This document shows, in pieces, positions 12,101 through 23,619 of a stretch of 64,000 bases of DNA. The stretch lies in assembly GCA_031472005.1 (NCBI GenBank), contig PZJY01000001.1:2232001-2296000 (forward strand), read 5' to 3'. The position numbers were made by a program, and so were the translations under genes. Under the pieces are notes generated by a model. The model ran no database searches. It was not told the DNA's origin and was given only the letters and a program-made list of their open reading frames with translations. Every line of letters begins with the position of its first letter. Position 1 is the stretch's first letter. Source of the stretch: Tetracladium setigerum (lineage: Eukaryota; Ascomycota; Leotiomycetes; Helotiales).

Positions 12101-13717
12101 ATACTTCTGCTGACAAACTCCTGCTCCCGTGACTGCGGTCGGATCTGTGGCTAGAGTGACGCTTGACCTCATTGGGTATGGGGGATGTTTCGGTCCACTC
12201 TGGCCGGAAGCTGGGGAAGGGACCGCGACACCGAGTAATCATGTAATCAATCCATCATCCATGAGAAACTCCCAGAATAGTACACCGTAGGGAGATAAGG
12301 CGGCTCTCTCTATCTCTCGTTTTTCTCCCTTTTGCTTCCTATCAATTTCACTCTCATCTATTTCGAGCTTTTAACTTTCACACGAAGGAATAAAGATGCA
12401 AGGTAGATATCATTATTGTTCAAGTTGCACGAGTGCATGGGCGTAGGGACGGTAGTAGGAATAGATGTTGCAGTTAGCCTATCAATAATCAATTCAATCA
12501 TCGCAAGACAGAGACAGACTTCGTCCCGTCAAGGACTTTTGCGTCCATCTGCTGCTGCTGCTTCGCCTCTCGCTGGTCTACCCTTGCCGTCCAGAGTGGA
12601 TCTACCCGGACGCTTGTTCCCGCCTCCCATTGGTTCCCGTCGACAGCACCCAAAGGCGGCAGCGGACCTTCTCATGGGCTCTATCGTCCGCCGTACAGAG
12701 AGACGAAGGAGAGAGTCGGGGACGGTGGAATAATAGGCAACAGCGCTCCATCCTACGGCTGGTGGGCGGTGGGCGATTTGACAAGGCAGCCGCCATTCCT
12801 CCAATAATCCCTCCATTCCTCCACTCCACACCACTGATTCAACCTCATCTCGTCTCACTCTCCTCTGTCAATTCCATCGCCTCCCTCGACCTTCGACACC
12901 ACCACCGCCAGCATCCGGAGCCACGAATCCCTTCCCTTCCCTTCTCCATCCATTGCGTCCGCTCGTCTCCCCCAGTTTTTCTTCCTCCTCCCACAACAAC
13001 AACCAGGGAGAAAGCGCATTATTATATACTCACTCGCGTGGGCAGAGGAGACAGTCGTCTAGGCAGCAACGCGCCTTACCTATCCGCCCTCCCGCCGTTT
13101 GTCGTTGCTTCTCTCCATCTCTGCTTTGCACTTCTTCTTCCAGTCGCCGCCCTCTTCTTGCTCTCGGGCTCAGCATTAGATCACCGTCGTCGCCGTCGTC
13201 GTCGTCGTCGTGGAGTTCAAGAACAGCATTGTTGCCCGTCAAAGACAAATCATCAATCGCCCTCGATCCCCCTCGAATGCGAGAATCGACACCCCACCAC
13301 CCACAACAACGAACAAGGGCATCATAATCATCATCAATCAATCAATACGTGATTATTAGACCGCGTTAGGAGTCGTTGGATCGTCATTGTATGCATATAT
13401 TCTTTCCTTCTATCTCTCCCTCCTCTCCTTTACACTCGCCGCCCGTCGGTCAAAACACCATTCAGCCCTAAAACTCGCCGAGCCTCGATGGTCCTCAAAT
13501 GCTTGACCGGCATCTCAATTCGGTCACCCAGACACAAAATCCACACTTGCCGACTACTTTGCAACTCGGGGAAGGGGCTGTGACTCACTTGCATCTCGAG
13601 TGCATGAACTAAAAAGAGTCCTAAGGCTAATCAGCGTTCTAGGAATCGTATCCTATCAACCCAACAGCAATCCATCATCGACTTTGCACTCACCCCCCTG
13701 TCCTGACCCCTTCTTCC
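9149..13717. other. Gene-poor region and long leader of the C2H2 gene
   Basis: I find no supportable gene in 4.6 kb. The stretch 9600-10350 is AT-rich. Around 10950 there is a GGC/GGT-rich run, and near 11170-11200 a short GACATG tandem. From about 12300 the plus strand becomes pyrimidine-rich with CTCC and TTCC tracts, and at 13183-13211 there is a CGT/CGC triplet run. That part reads as promoter and 5' leader of the gene starting at 13718, with several upstream ATGs. The 240-codon open frame at 12630-13352 is low-complexity and not accepted. Confidence 0.5.
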
Positions 13718-16351
13718 ATGATGTCGTTCAACCACCCACGCCGAACTACAAAGACCACATTGTCGGCTCTGACTCCCACTGCGGACCAGACCTTGACACT
13801 TAACAGCAACATGTCCCTTCGAAAAGGTTCAACCTTCCACTCTCCAACAACTCCCGAGCGAACACTTCCTCACCACTTCACCGTCCCCTCGCTCCCTCGC
13901 CGCTCGCAATCAACCCTCGAGGATGTCATTGATGCTCACAAGCGTCGCGTAGCCTTGACTCTGGGTGATATCAACCTTGGTCTCGACTCCGTCGAAGAGG
14001 ATACAACCAACACTCCCTCCTTCCGCGACACCGCCGACCCCGTTCCGCAATCATTCCTCGATCACACCGTCGGCTCCCCCTCCCTCCAATCGTACGGATC
14101 AATCATGGATTCCGCCATCAAGAAGGAGGCTTCGGCCATCGGGAGACACTCCCTTCGCCCACGACACAACCGTCGTCCATCGAGATACTCTGACAGTGCC
14201 CTGGGTTCCTCCATCGGCTCATCGAATGGTAAGAAGGCTGCTGCCGCCGATGCCGTGACTCCGGCCACCAGTGTCGACGAGCCTTGCACCAAGCAGTTGG
14301 TGGCCGCTTCAGCTATAACTAGGTCCGCTGCCACCCATACATCCACAATGGAGAGTCTCCCCAGACTCAGTGCTCGAGCGAGCAACCGCATCCACGAGCA
14401 TATCTTGCGACCCCTCCTCGCCAAGCCCGCTTTGAAAGATTTCCAGTCGATCGTAAAGGATTGCCCACGAAGAATCCATGGAAAGGAGATTGTTTGCCTC
14501 AGGGATTTGGAGAAGACTTTGATTTTTATGGCACCGGTAAGTGGTATTGATATTGATGCTGCGGGGGCTGTTGCTTACTGGTTTTCGCGTTTGAAGGAGA
14601 GAGCCAAGACTGCCGCCTTGTATCTCGACTTCTGTCTCACGTCAATCCGTTGTATCCAAGCGACCGTCGAATTCCTGAACGAACGCGAACAGACCCGCCC
14701 ACACGACCGACCTTATACTAACGGATACTTCGTCGATCTCGTCGATCAGATTAAACAGTACGCCTCGCAAGTCCAGGCCGCCAAGGAGAAGGAATCCAAA
14801 GGTGAAGTTTTGGGTGAATTTGATCCCGAATCGTATGTTACCCCCCTTTCATCTCACCAAGCCACTTTGGTACGAACATTTGCTAACGACAAATACAGAA
14901 CCGACGAAGTCAGACTTCACGGTGGATTGACCAAGAACGGACGTCCAGCCGAACTTGTCCGGGTGAAGAAGAACGGTAAACTCATCTCCATCGCCACCGG
15001 TCTCCCAGTTGAGATGGACGAAGACACCAAGGAATCCATCAGATTCAAGCGCTCCCTGAGCGAAGAAGCCGAGGACGACGAAGCCATCATGCGTTCCATG
15101 GCTCGCCGCAAGCGCTCGGCCTCCGCAGCTGAGCTTGCTCCCAAGCGATGCCGTGAGCCAGGCTGTGACAAGGAATTCAAGCGTCCCTGTGATCTGACCA
15201 AGCACGAGAAGACCCACTCGCGTCCATGGAAGTGCCCAGTTGACACCTGCAAATACCACGAGTACGGATGGCCAACGGAGAAGGAGATGGATCGTCACCA
15301 CAATGACAAGCACTCTTCGGCCCCGGCATTGTATGAGTGCCACTTCAAGCCATGCCCATACCGATCCAAGCGTGAGTCCAACTGCAAACAGCACATGGAG
15401 AAAGCTCATGGATGGGAATACGTTCGATCTAAGAACAATGGCAAGGCTCGATCCGAGAAGCAGGGTGGATCCGTTATTAACGGAATGCCAACTCCTCAGT
15501 TGACTGACATCCGCACACCAAGCAGTGATGGAAATGCGGGAGTCGCGACTCCAGATGGTGATGATATCGAGATGCGCCTTGGTTTTGATGACTCCGTCAT
15601 GTATGACAACAGAAACTCCCTCAACTTCCCAGTCTACAACAACCAGGACTTTGAGATGTTCCCACCTCAACACATCAACCTGGATTACTCTCCCATCTCC
15701 GAAATGCACCAGTCACGTTCTCTCTCCGGATCATCCACCGGACATTCTCCCTACATGGTCAACGATTTGGCAGAAGATCACTTTGCTGAAAACTTCCATG
15801 CGTTCAATAACAATGCCAATGAGCTCGAGTTCTTGCAAGAGGACGACCTCTACAGCGCCAATGTGCAGCTGCCCTCCCCAACCCATGATCTCTTCTCCCG
15901 CCCTTCTGCTCCTTCAATTCCTTTCGAGACGTCTGGTATTCCCTTCCAGGCCGATCCCATCCCACACATCTCCCCCATTGGCCACGGCAACACCATGCTG
16001 TACACACCAACCTCACTGAAGGAGGTCGACGAGGGCTTCGAGGACTTCATCCCCCACAATCATCACCTGAACAACTCGGGAGCTGGAGATTTCCAACTCT
16101 TCCCGAGTTCCAACGGAGGAAGCGGCACCATGTCTTCAGCTCCAAGCGCTCTCTTCGGAGAGATGCCCAAGGGTTTTGCTGGTGTATCGGCCCAAGACTT
16201 GCTGGACTTTTACGCGGCGAGCACAGCAGCTGCCACAGCCAACCACAACCACTACATTCCCACCTTCACTCCGGTCAACCAGAATATGCACAATATGAAC
16301 ATGGGCATGGATTGGTCGGATGATCAGTTCACTGGCTACAGGAGCCAGTAA
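13718..16351 (+). CDS. C2H2 zinc-finger transcription factor
   Basis: The frame is open throughout, but two segments have intron signals and break conserved-looking sequence: 14537-14596 (GTAAGT...AAG, 60 nt) and 14833-14898 (GTATGT, branch GCTAAC, ACAG, 66 nt). Splicing gives 835 residues. Near residues 440-530 lie three C2H2 fingers: CREPGCDKEFKRPCDLTKH, CPVDTCKYHEYGWPTEKEMD with its His pair, and CHFKPCPYRSKRESNC with QHMEKAH. The N-terminal 200 residues are Ser/Thr/Pro-rich. A helical region (residues ~230-340) precedes the fingers, and the C-terminus is acidic and aromatic, as in activation domains. A second candidate start is the ATG at 13811. The target genes are unknown. The long pyrimidine-rich leader suggests translational control, but this is inference. 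Confidence 0.88.
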   Translation: MMSFNHPRRTTKTTLSALTPTADQTLTLNSNMSLRKGSTFHSPTTPERTLPHHFTVPSLPRRSQSTLEDVIDAHKRRVALTLGDINLGLDSVEEDTTNTPSFRDTADPVPQSFLDHTVGSPSLQSYGSIMDSAIKKEASAIGRHSLRPRHNRRPSRYSDSALGSSIGSSNGKKAAAADAVTPATSVDEPCTKQLVAASAITRSAATHTSTMESLPRLSARASNRIHEHILRPLLAKPALKDFQSIVKDCPRRIHGKEIVCLRDLEKTLIFMAPVSGIDIDAAGAVAYWFSRLKERAKTAALYLDFCLTSIRCIQATVEFLNEREQTRPHDRPYTNGYFVDLVDQIKQYASQVQAAKEKESKGEVLGEFDPESYVTPLSSHQATLVRTFANDKYRTDEVRLHGGLTKNGRPAELVRVKKNGKLISIATGLPVEMDEDTKESIRFKRSLSEEAEDDEAIMRSMARRKRSASAAELAPKRCREPGCDKEFKRPCDLTKHEKTHSRPWKCPVDTCKYHEYGWPTEKEMDRHHNDKHSSAPALYECHFKPCPYRSKRESNCKQHMEKAHGWEYVRSKNNGKARSEKQGGSVINGMPTPQLTDIRTPSSDGNAGVATPDGDDIEMRLGFDDSVMYDNRNSLNFPVYNNQDFEMFPPQHINLDYSPISEMHQSRSLSGSSTGHSPYMVNDLAEDHFAENFHAFNNNANELEFLQEDDLYSANVQLPSPTHDLFSRPSAPSIPFETSGIPFQADPIPHISPIGHGNTMLYTPTSLKEVDEGFEDFIPHNHHLNNSGAGDFQLFPSSNGGSGTMSSAPSALFGEMPKGFAGVSAQDLLDFYAASTAAATANHNHYIPTFTPVNQNMHNMNMGMDWSDDQFTGYRSQ

Positions 16352-17218
16352 ACTCCAACGATGAGTTGTGGCTGAGATGGCAGATGCCGGAGTGGCAATG
16401 ATTTGATGAGGAACTTTTTGTGATATTAGCAGGCGTTTATTCTTTTTCTTCTTTCCTGGACCTCTCTCACTCAGTCTGTTTTTCTCCAGTGCGGAACGGA
16501 AAATGATGAAGATAATGGGTGGGGTGGGTGTGAAAGATTGATGATACATTATGTTCTTTTTCTTTTTCTTAACAGATCTCGACGGGTGGAATCCGGGGAT
16601 GGGTTGTTTACGTTGTCCTTCTTCGCACTATGGCCGAACTGGTTAGCTAGTACATGACGACTTCGGGAATGTTTTTGTGTGGGTATTTGGGAAACATGGA
16701 TATTACTCTCGTAGATAGACAAAGATCTCGATGATGTGTTGGGGTGATCTCTTCTTTCCTCTCTCTTCTCAGCTGATGATGATGATGATGATTGGGGTTA
16801 GTTTAGTTTTTAGCTTTAACATTACCAGTATGGATAAGAATGGCAGCACACAAATCACAACTCAAAAGAACATACTTACTTCCTTCTCTTTGTCGCCGTT
16901 TTCTTTCATTATGTAATATCTGCTCCTAGTTTTTCTTGATATGACATGGCGACTTTTTCGGTTGCAGAACTGTGACTATGCTAGGAACTTAGTTTCATGT
17001 CACGCATAAGCTTCTTCTTCTTCTTGTTGTGTGTGTTTGGCGTATGCTGCTGCTACTGCCTGCCTTTACATACTGTGAATGAGTAATGACTTTTCTACAT
17101 GGCCGGGGAAGTTTTTATCAAACTCCCATCATACGACTTATATTTCTTCTAATATCTTGGGAAGGACGTCTCTCTTCCTTCGCATGTATTTCTTCGCCCC
17201 CGCCCTCCCTCCATCTCT

Positions 17219-17261
<43 letters not shown>

Positions 17262-19367
17262 TTTACTCTTTCAAAACTTTCCTCTTTCATATATAGAAAT
17301 TGAAAATGAAAATTGCATTTCATCCTTAATGGTTCCAAGAATGTGTAATATTATACATACCTACCTACCTTAGATATTGATTGTTAGAGTTCGTACTTTG
17401 GCTTTGGGCGTGGGGAAGAGCAGGAGGGAGGGGTGGTAAATTGCGTTGAAGGAATTTATAATTTATCTCACCTTGGTTTCTTTTTGGGAAGGCAAGGGAA
17501 GGAGGGAAGGAGACGAAAAAGAAAACTGCCTTGGTTGCAGATAGATCAAACAGAGCAATATATCCCATCAGACACCACACCACACTACCTCTCACACAAG
17601 ACTCTGCCACGAAGGAAAGTTTAGAGAATACTTCTGCTGTCAAGTTGATCAAGGATGAGACCGATGAACCACAATCGAAGCATAAAAGAAAGAGAAAGCG
17701 AGAAAGATCCGTTAGAGGTCAACAAGTTTCAAAGTCCGGGGGTAAGTGTGTATGTCTATATGTTTACTATATTATTTATATTAGCCATTACAGCTGTGCG
17801 AGGTCCTGGGGCTTTTACAATCTATATGGGCCGCAAGGCGACGGTTGGTACAGACCCAACCAAGTAAATCGGATGTTGACATATAATTACTTATTATCTC
17901 ATTTCGTCTCCAGCAACGGAGATGGATTCCCGTAGTGAGGAGTGGCGAGCTATGTCGAAATCCGAAAAGTTAACCTCAAAGAAAGAAGCCAAGCGATAGG
18001 CAAAGGCGGCGAAAAGTCATGAATGACTTTCATAATGTTCGTATATTCTTTAATATTATCGATATTAGCTAATTAGTATCACAGCGAGTCAACTCTTTGG
18101 ATTTGGAGGATGACAATCCAACTGAACGAGATGAGTCGGGGGATAAACGGCCTTCGTAAAAAAGCGCCTAGACAACACTTAGTAAATTATACGGTTATAA
18201 AGGTTGAGGGATAGCTTACTATCCAACCGTCGAAAGAAAGTTCGCAGGAGAGAAGGAGAGAAGAAGATAAAACGAAAGCTGCCTTAGTTGCAGATAGAAG
18301 AAAAGGTTCTCTGCCTCCACGGCAGTGACCCTCGGAGAGCCAGCGGAGCATTGCCACTCATACCCTGGAACCAAACATGGTTTAACAGTACGTACTAGCT
18401 TGCCTTTTCCATTTATATATATCTTCAACGCTCTAGGTGTCACGGCTTCAAAACTATCGAAAATGCCGAGGATGATTATATATTTGCTACTCATTCAGTT
18501 ATCGGGAAGTGCTGGCTCTTGGCTAGGTAGCTAGAATCTCAAGGAAGTAGTAGTTAAAAAGAGGGCATGAGAGATCAATAGGGAAACCTCTATGAATGAT
18601 GTGTTTACCCCAGAATTGACTCGTCACTCTGGCGAGCTGTCCAGCCGTCGATCGACTTGGCTACTTTCCCTTCAAATACCGCTCATTTCCTCCGTCCGCT
18701 AGAGCTGCACAGACGCAGCAAATCTGAAATTCTATAACGAGCTGTTCAATCAATATTCACTATGTAAGAGGTGAAATGGAGTGCAATTGCGCCTATCGGG
18801 TTTCAAGGTTGGTGGAACTTTGATGTGGACAGTCTGCCTGCTTCCAAATTAGAGGGGAGAGTTCCCCCGCCCTCAGCTAGTAATTACGCCTGGTTTTATT
18901 ATCTGGTATCGAAAGCAAAAGATAGTGCGAAAGGGAGACATGGCTCGCATTCGGGGTCAAAAACAGGCCATAGCCTGAGTTTCGGAGGAGTTGTGCGTCA
19001 CCATGAGCAGCGGCATCCACTTGGTTTGTCCGACTTGCTCGGGAATCTGGGATTCTTTTTGAATTTTGTAGCACCAGACCGCGTATGATTCACATTTTTA
19101 AATATTTAATTGTGAATGTAGATGCGAGAGTTTCAATGCTACATTTTATTTTATTATCTTTTTATAAAAACGAGAATTTGTAGCCGTTGATCTTATTGTC
19201 CCTTGGTATTCCTCGTCCAGTCATTACATTTTAAAAATTGTCCTTCGCAACTTGTTTTTTGACACACCCCAGAAGAAAATAGAAAATAGAAAGAAAGAAA
19301 GCGGAAAGAAACAATGACGAAAGATATCTTGAAGTGAAAAGAAAGCCAAACAGAGAATACAGCTAGC
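16352..19367. other. Gene-poor region with microsatellites and a duplicated fragment
   Basis: The stretch has no supportable gene. It holds a TGA triplet run (16774-16793), a CA dinucleotide run (17221-17260) and a 24-nt motif present twice (17521-17544 and 18274-18297). Lys/Arg-rich short open frames at 17600-18150 are full of stops; they may be remnants of an old element or gene, but I cannot assign them. Confidence 0.45.
17221..17260. repeat. CA dinucleotide microsatellite
   Basis: The stretch is an almost pure CA run of about 40 nt with one T interruption near its start. It lies between genes, downstream of the C2H2 gene. Confidence 0.95.
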
Positions 19368-20855
19368 TCACTGACAATATCTCACAATCAGAACCTTGCT
19401 CTCCAACTCATCCAAAACATCAAAATCTAAGCCTTCTTGCTTCATCACAACAATGATAGCATCAAAGGTATTTAAATGCGAAACATTCCACTCCCTCTCC
19501 TCATCAAGTCTCGGAACATATGACAATGCCTGCTCACTAACGAGCGGGTCAGCAAATGTAACATGAGCATCCCACGAATCCAACAAGCGCTTGATGATTC
19601 CCACCGCCGGCGAGTTTGTCGTCAGCGCTTGCCCCGGTTTGAACGCCACACCCACCACCAAGATCTTCTGTCTCTTGGCTGGCACAAGCTTGACGACCGA
19701 ATCCAAATCGGAATGAGGATCAAGAGCAGCATCGGAATTCCCAATCTTGACGTTGGCATTAGCAAATTCATACTCCCTCTGCTGCAGAGCCTTCATGGCC
19801 CTATCGGCTAACCTCCCCGGTCGGCCCCTCATCCTCTCCGTCGCAACCTCCAACACCGGAAATGCACTCGTGCTCAACAAATACCCTGGATTGACAGGTA
19901 TACAGTCACCACCCACGCCAGCGCTGGGATAGAACGGCAGATATCCAAAAGGCTTTGTAGCCGCGGCGCGAGAGACTTCGAATGGATCGATGGGGTGGGA
20001 GAGGGAGAGACAGGCGTCGGCCATCTCGTTGGCGTAGGCGATGCAGAGCATACGTTGGCAGTTTTCGTAGAGTTTGGTCATCTCCGCTACTTCGGGTGAG
20101 GTGACGGGGATGAGGGTTGGGAAGACGGGGCCATAGAGCTTGGTGATGGACGCGAGCGAGCCCGGAGCGAGGGAGTCGAGGCCAGAAATTATTTTGGGGA
20201 TGTGGGTGTAGGGAGGGGAGATGCGGCCTGGATCAACTCGCTGGGGAAAGTTTGTGTTAGTGAGGGAGGAGGTAGAGGAGAGAAGGAGAAGGGGGGGACG
20301 TACCTCTGGACTCATACCACCATAGATGTGATGTGTTTGCACCATTTTGCCCAAGAGAGATCTGGTCATGCCAACCGAGACGGAACTTTCGATCACAACC
20401 GTGGCACCAGGACGAATGTGATCACACACAGTCTTGAGAGCATTCTGGATGATCGAGGTATCGATCCGAGTGGTATGAGGAATGAGAGGTGTTGGAACAG
20501 CTACCAAGAAGTGTGTAGCAACAGCAAGTTGAGATGGATCACTCGTAAATGAGATATTTGTGCTGGAGAGCTGTCCAGCGACGGTCTGTAATCTCTTCTC
20601 GCTAACATCGTAGGCAATGACTTTATAGTGGTTCGAGAAGGCAGTGACGAGATGAAGTCCGACGTAACCGACTCCGAGAACTGCAACGACAGGATGGTCC
20701 TCAGCGGTGACCTGGGTAGCGAAGTAACTTGCGCTGCGGCCAACATCAGGTGTTTCGAGTGGTGTTGCTGTGAAAGGGACTCTTGGTATGTGGAATTGGA
20801 TTCCGTGGAATCGAATTGAGAGGCCGCCGAACTGCTTGTGTCTGAGGATGACCAT
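19368..20855 (-). CDS. UDP-N-acetylhexosamine-type nucleotide-sugar 6-dehydrogenase
   Basis: Two exons, 20855-20304 and 20240-19368, give 474 residues. Removing the 63-nt intron (GTACGT...CCAG) restores the family motif SPERVDPG. Other motifs are the NAD-binding GVGYVG near the N-terminus, the VAVPTP loop, YENCQRMLCIAYANEMA, and the catalytic cysteine in GVGGDCIPVNP. The CIPVNP form resembles the WecC/WbpA group (UDP-ManNAc or UDP-GlcNAc) more than UDP-glucose dehydrogenase (GGSCFPKD), so oxidation of a UDP-N-acetylhexosamine to its uronic acid is the likely reaction. The substrate is inference. The frame extends upstream to 21032, but those 59 residues look non-coding, so I start at the ATG of MVILRHKQFGG. 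It is divergent from the chitin synthase gene 2.8 kb away. Confidence 0.85.
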   Translation of the reverse strand: MVILRHKQFGGLSIRFHGIQFHIPRVPFTATPLETPDVGRSASYFATQVTAEDHPVVAVLGVGYVGLHLVTAFSNHYKVIAYDVSEKRLQTVAGQLSSTNISFTSDPSQLAVATHFLVAVPTPLIPHTTRIDTSIIQNALKTVCDHIRPGATVVIESSVSVGMTRSLLGKMVQTHHIYGGMSPEVRPPLLLLSSTSSLTNTNFPQRVDPGRISPPYTHIPKIISGLDSLAPGSLASITKLYGPVFPTLIPVTSPEVAEMTKLYENCQRMLCIAYANEMADACLSLSHPIDPFEVSRAAATKPFGYLPFYPSAGVGGDCIPVNPGYLLSTSAFPVLEVATERMRGRPGRLADRAMKALQQREYEFANANVKIGNSDAALDPHSDLDSVVKLVPAKRQKILVVGVAFKPGQALTTNSPAVGIIKRLLDSWDAHVTFADPLVSEQALSYVPRLDEEREWNVSHLNTFDAIIVVMKQEGLDFDVLDELESKVLIVRYCQ

Positions 20856-23619
20856 GAGCGGGAGATTGGATGTGAGAGTGCTCTGTGGAAACTCCAAGAT
20901 TCTTCGGATGTGGTGGATGGTGGTGGTTGATCCATGAGGAATGTGTGTAATGTAATGTAATTGTAATGAATTGAAATTGAGGGTTGTTCTTGGAATTGAC
21001 GACAGCAAGCTGGTGGTTGATAGAAGTGGCACGTATGACTAGAGTAGGATAAGGATCTAGTATGCTCGAAATATGTAGAGAGTACGACTGGGTAGCAAGA
21101 TACGCTTGTAATTGGCAAGAGTAAGGATTGAGAATGAAGGTATGCTTGGAAGTGAATGATGGGAATAGGAAGGCTTGGTAATGGATAAAGATTCTTCAGA
21201 TCGCCGCTTGAGTAGTGGAACTGAAGAATTTGAGATTTTCAAACGATGAGCTAGAATAGCATCTCAACAGGGCTACCTACTTTATACCAAGAAATTCTCC
21301 CCTCATGCATTGCATCTCACGGAGGCCGATGGAATGCCATACAAACCCACAACTTTGTGGTGAGAGTGGTGTTATTTGTTTAAGGCTGACTTTACCACTA
21401 GGCCTAACTGCAAGACAGAGGCAGGACAGAGGCAAGAATAGCAGGTCTCTGGAAATGCACTCCGTTTCCCGTATTTTCGGCTCGTCATGTGTAAGATCAA
21501 TGAGCAATTGACCTGTACATTGACGTCTTGAAGTTCAGGCCTTCGTTTTCTCCTCCTAGAAAGGTTCCAATGCCAAGACATAGAGATTGGGATATTATCC
21601 ATCGCCGTAATGACCGTCCTAGGTAGGATGCTGGTCCGCACACCACCACCCATTCCAGCTCTCACACAACCGCCGCCGCTTCGCCGAAGCGAAAACAAGC
21701 ATGTTCGACAAGACTCAAGGCGGCCCTGGCAGGCGCTGGCCAAGAGAGCTTGATTGAGTCCAGCCATCACGTCTTCAGTCCTACGTGTTGAAAAAAAAAA
21801 GAAGAAGAGATTTTCCACGCGGAACTGAGGAACGCGGCTTGATTGTGGATGAGTGAATGGCAGGCTGGCTTGGGTTGTACTGTACTGTTGCTGTACTGTT
21901 CCAAAGTCAGCTGAACGAAATCAAGGCGGTGGAATTCGATTGCGGAAATAACTCAAAATTATCTGATCTAAGCATCTGATTGCCTCCAGTTGACGAGCGA
22001 GATGTCCCTCATCGGGCCATTCCATGTCAGTGAAGTGTTGGTGGTGGATTTACACGAAAACAATGTCGTCGTTTGAGCTTTGTCTTACTCTTGGCATTGC
22101 TTGCTAACCGCACACCTGCACTCTAATTGGACGACCCTAGCCTAGTATGGTACGGCTTTCCTCAATTCATCCATCAGGCCATCCTCACTTCCACCTTCTT
22201 TTTCCTTCCCCCGTCCCTCCACCTCCACCTCCCCTCCCTTCCACCCTTCCTCCTCCCCCCGCTCGGCAACTCTTTCTCTTCCTCTCCCCTACCCGGCGCG
22301 CTCGCTCACGGTATACGAAGAATATACCTTACATCTCTTGGCTTCCGAAGCCACTTGTAGTTTAGTGAGGCTCGTATAATGCCAAAAAAAAACAAGATGT
22401 GTTGGCAAACTTGGCGACTGGGCAGTGACCATTCGGAACATGGGCGGATTCTTGTTTACGGAAAAAGATGCTGCACGAGTTTGGCCACAGGGAATCGACA
22501 CGAGATCTCGTGCTTGGGGATTGGATCAGAGCCTCTCCACGCGACGGAGAGGACGGAGAGAATACTTCCTGGAACCTTGGAACGGCAGGGTTTCCTTTCC
22601 ATTCTCCCCAGAGCCTGTCTCAGTTGTTGTTCCCTTTATGTCTCTTTCTTTTCGTAGTGACAGAGCTGACTTCGTCGAAATCCGTCTCAGAAGCATGCCA
22701 CAAAACCTCATCTTTGCATGGCCGCCCAAGGCAATGCCTGCACACCGTGTCAGTGCAGAGCTGGCCTCATATCCTGACAATGTCACGACATGATGATCAT
22801 CGTTCGCAAGAAGATCTACCAGATGGTGACATGGTGCATGTTTACTGTGCAGCACCGCCGTTGCCTTGAGCAAGCGCTCGAGCACTTCGTTTGCAAGCGA
22901 CACTATAAATAAATTGAATAGAAAATGCAACCTCATTTCCGCAGGGGTGATTTGATGCAGCATCCATCACGTACCCAGGTCGAAGTCGATCAACTGCAAA
23001 CATTTTCATCCTTGTCCTTCTCCACAAGCTGCACACTGCAATGATTGCATGCCTTCGGAGCTGGGAATATTGATTCTGTCCCTGGTCAATTGGGCTTTTG
23101 AGGCGGTGATTCCGAGTCCAAATCATCATCTTCGTGATTTACCCAGATGCTAATGTCGATGAAAAAACTTTCTCGTCTAACTCAGCGATCCACTTCGGGA
23201 CTGTTGCGGAGAATATCCTGCAATGATCTGTCGGTTCCTTACGAGAGGGTGCATGTCTTCAGAGTCGATGGGAGAACATTCCATTATTCTTGCGAATTGT
23301 TTCGTTCACGACCAGATTGGGCCTCAGAGCACCACTCCGTGCCAAGGTCATGGTCTGGTATCTCTCGGACGACCCACGTATCGAGCAATGCGGTGGCTTT
23401 ACAGAAATTCAGGTCAAACCTGAGTCTCAGCGGAGTTGTTCTGTTTACACGTCTTTCAGCAAAGTATTGGCACTTTTAGGGCTGATAGCTTGCAACGCAT
23501 GCATTGCATATTTTTCAAGTCTTTCAAACTACGCTCATTTCCTCTGAGTACTTTGGTAGACCCAAGTCAGTCTTTTCTTTCTTCAATTTGGAGCTACAGA
23601 GTTCAACATAGAGGTCAAA
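20856..23619. other. Divergent spacer between nucleotide-sugar dehydrogenase and chitin synthase
   Basis: This 2.8-kb spacer has no convincing gene. A strongly pyrimidine-rich plus-strand stretch lies at about 22190-22300 and a TACTG-type motif at 21876-21900. Open frames at 21372-21818 (minus) and 22425-22869 lack domains. Confidence 0.5.

Noticed and set aside
12630..13352. 240-codon open frame on the plus strand
   Set aside because: Low-complexity Arg/Pro/Ser sequence produced by CT-rich DNA and a CGT/CGC run; no domain; it lies in the presumed leader of the C2H2 gene.
14849..15709. 286-codon open frame on the minus strand
   Set aside because: Antisense shadow of the C2H2 gene over its conserved fingers; sequence has no domain.
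20501..21118. 205-codon open frame on the minus strand
   Set aside because: Ser-rich alternative frame over the leader and first exon of the nucleotide-sugar dehydrogenase.
22425..22869. Overlapping open frames of 122-133 codons
   Set aside because: No domain, composition not coding-like, lies in the chitin synthase upstream spacer.
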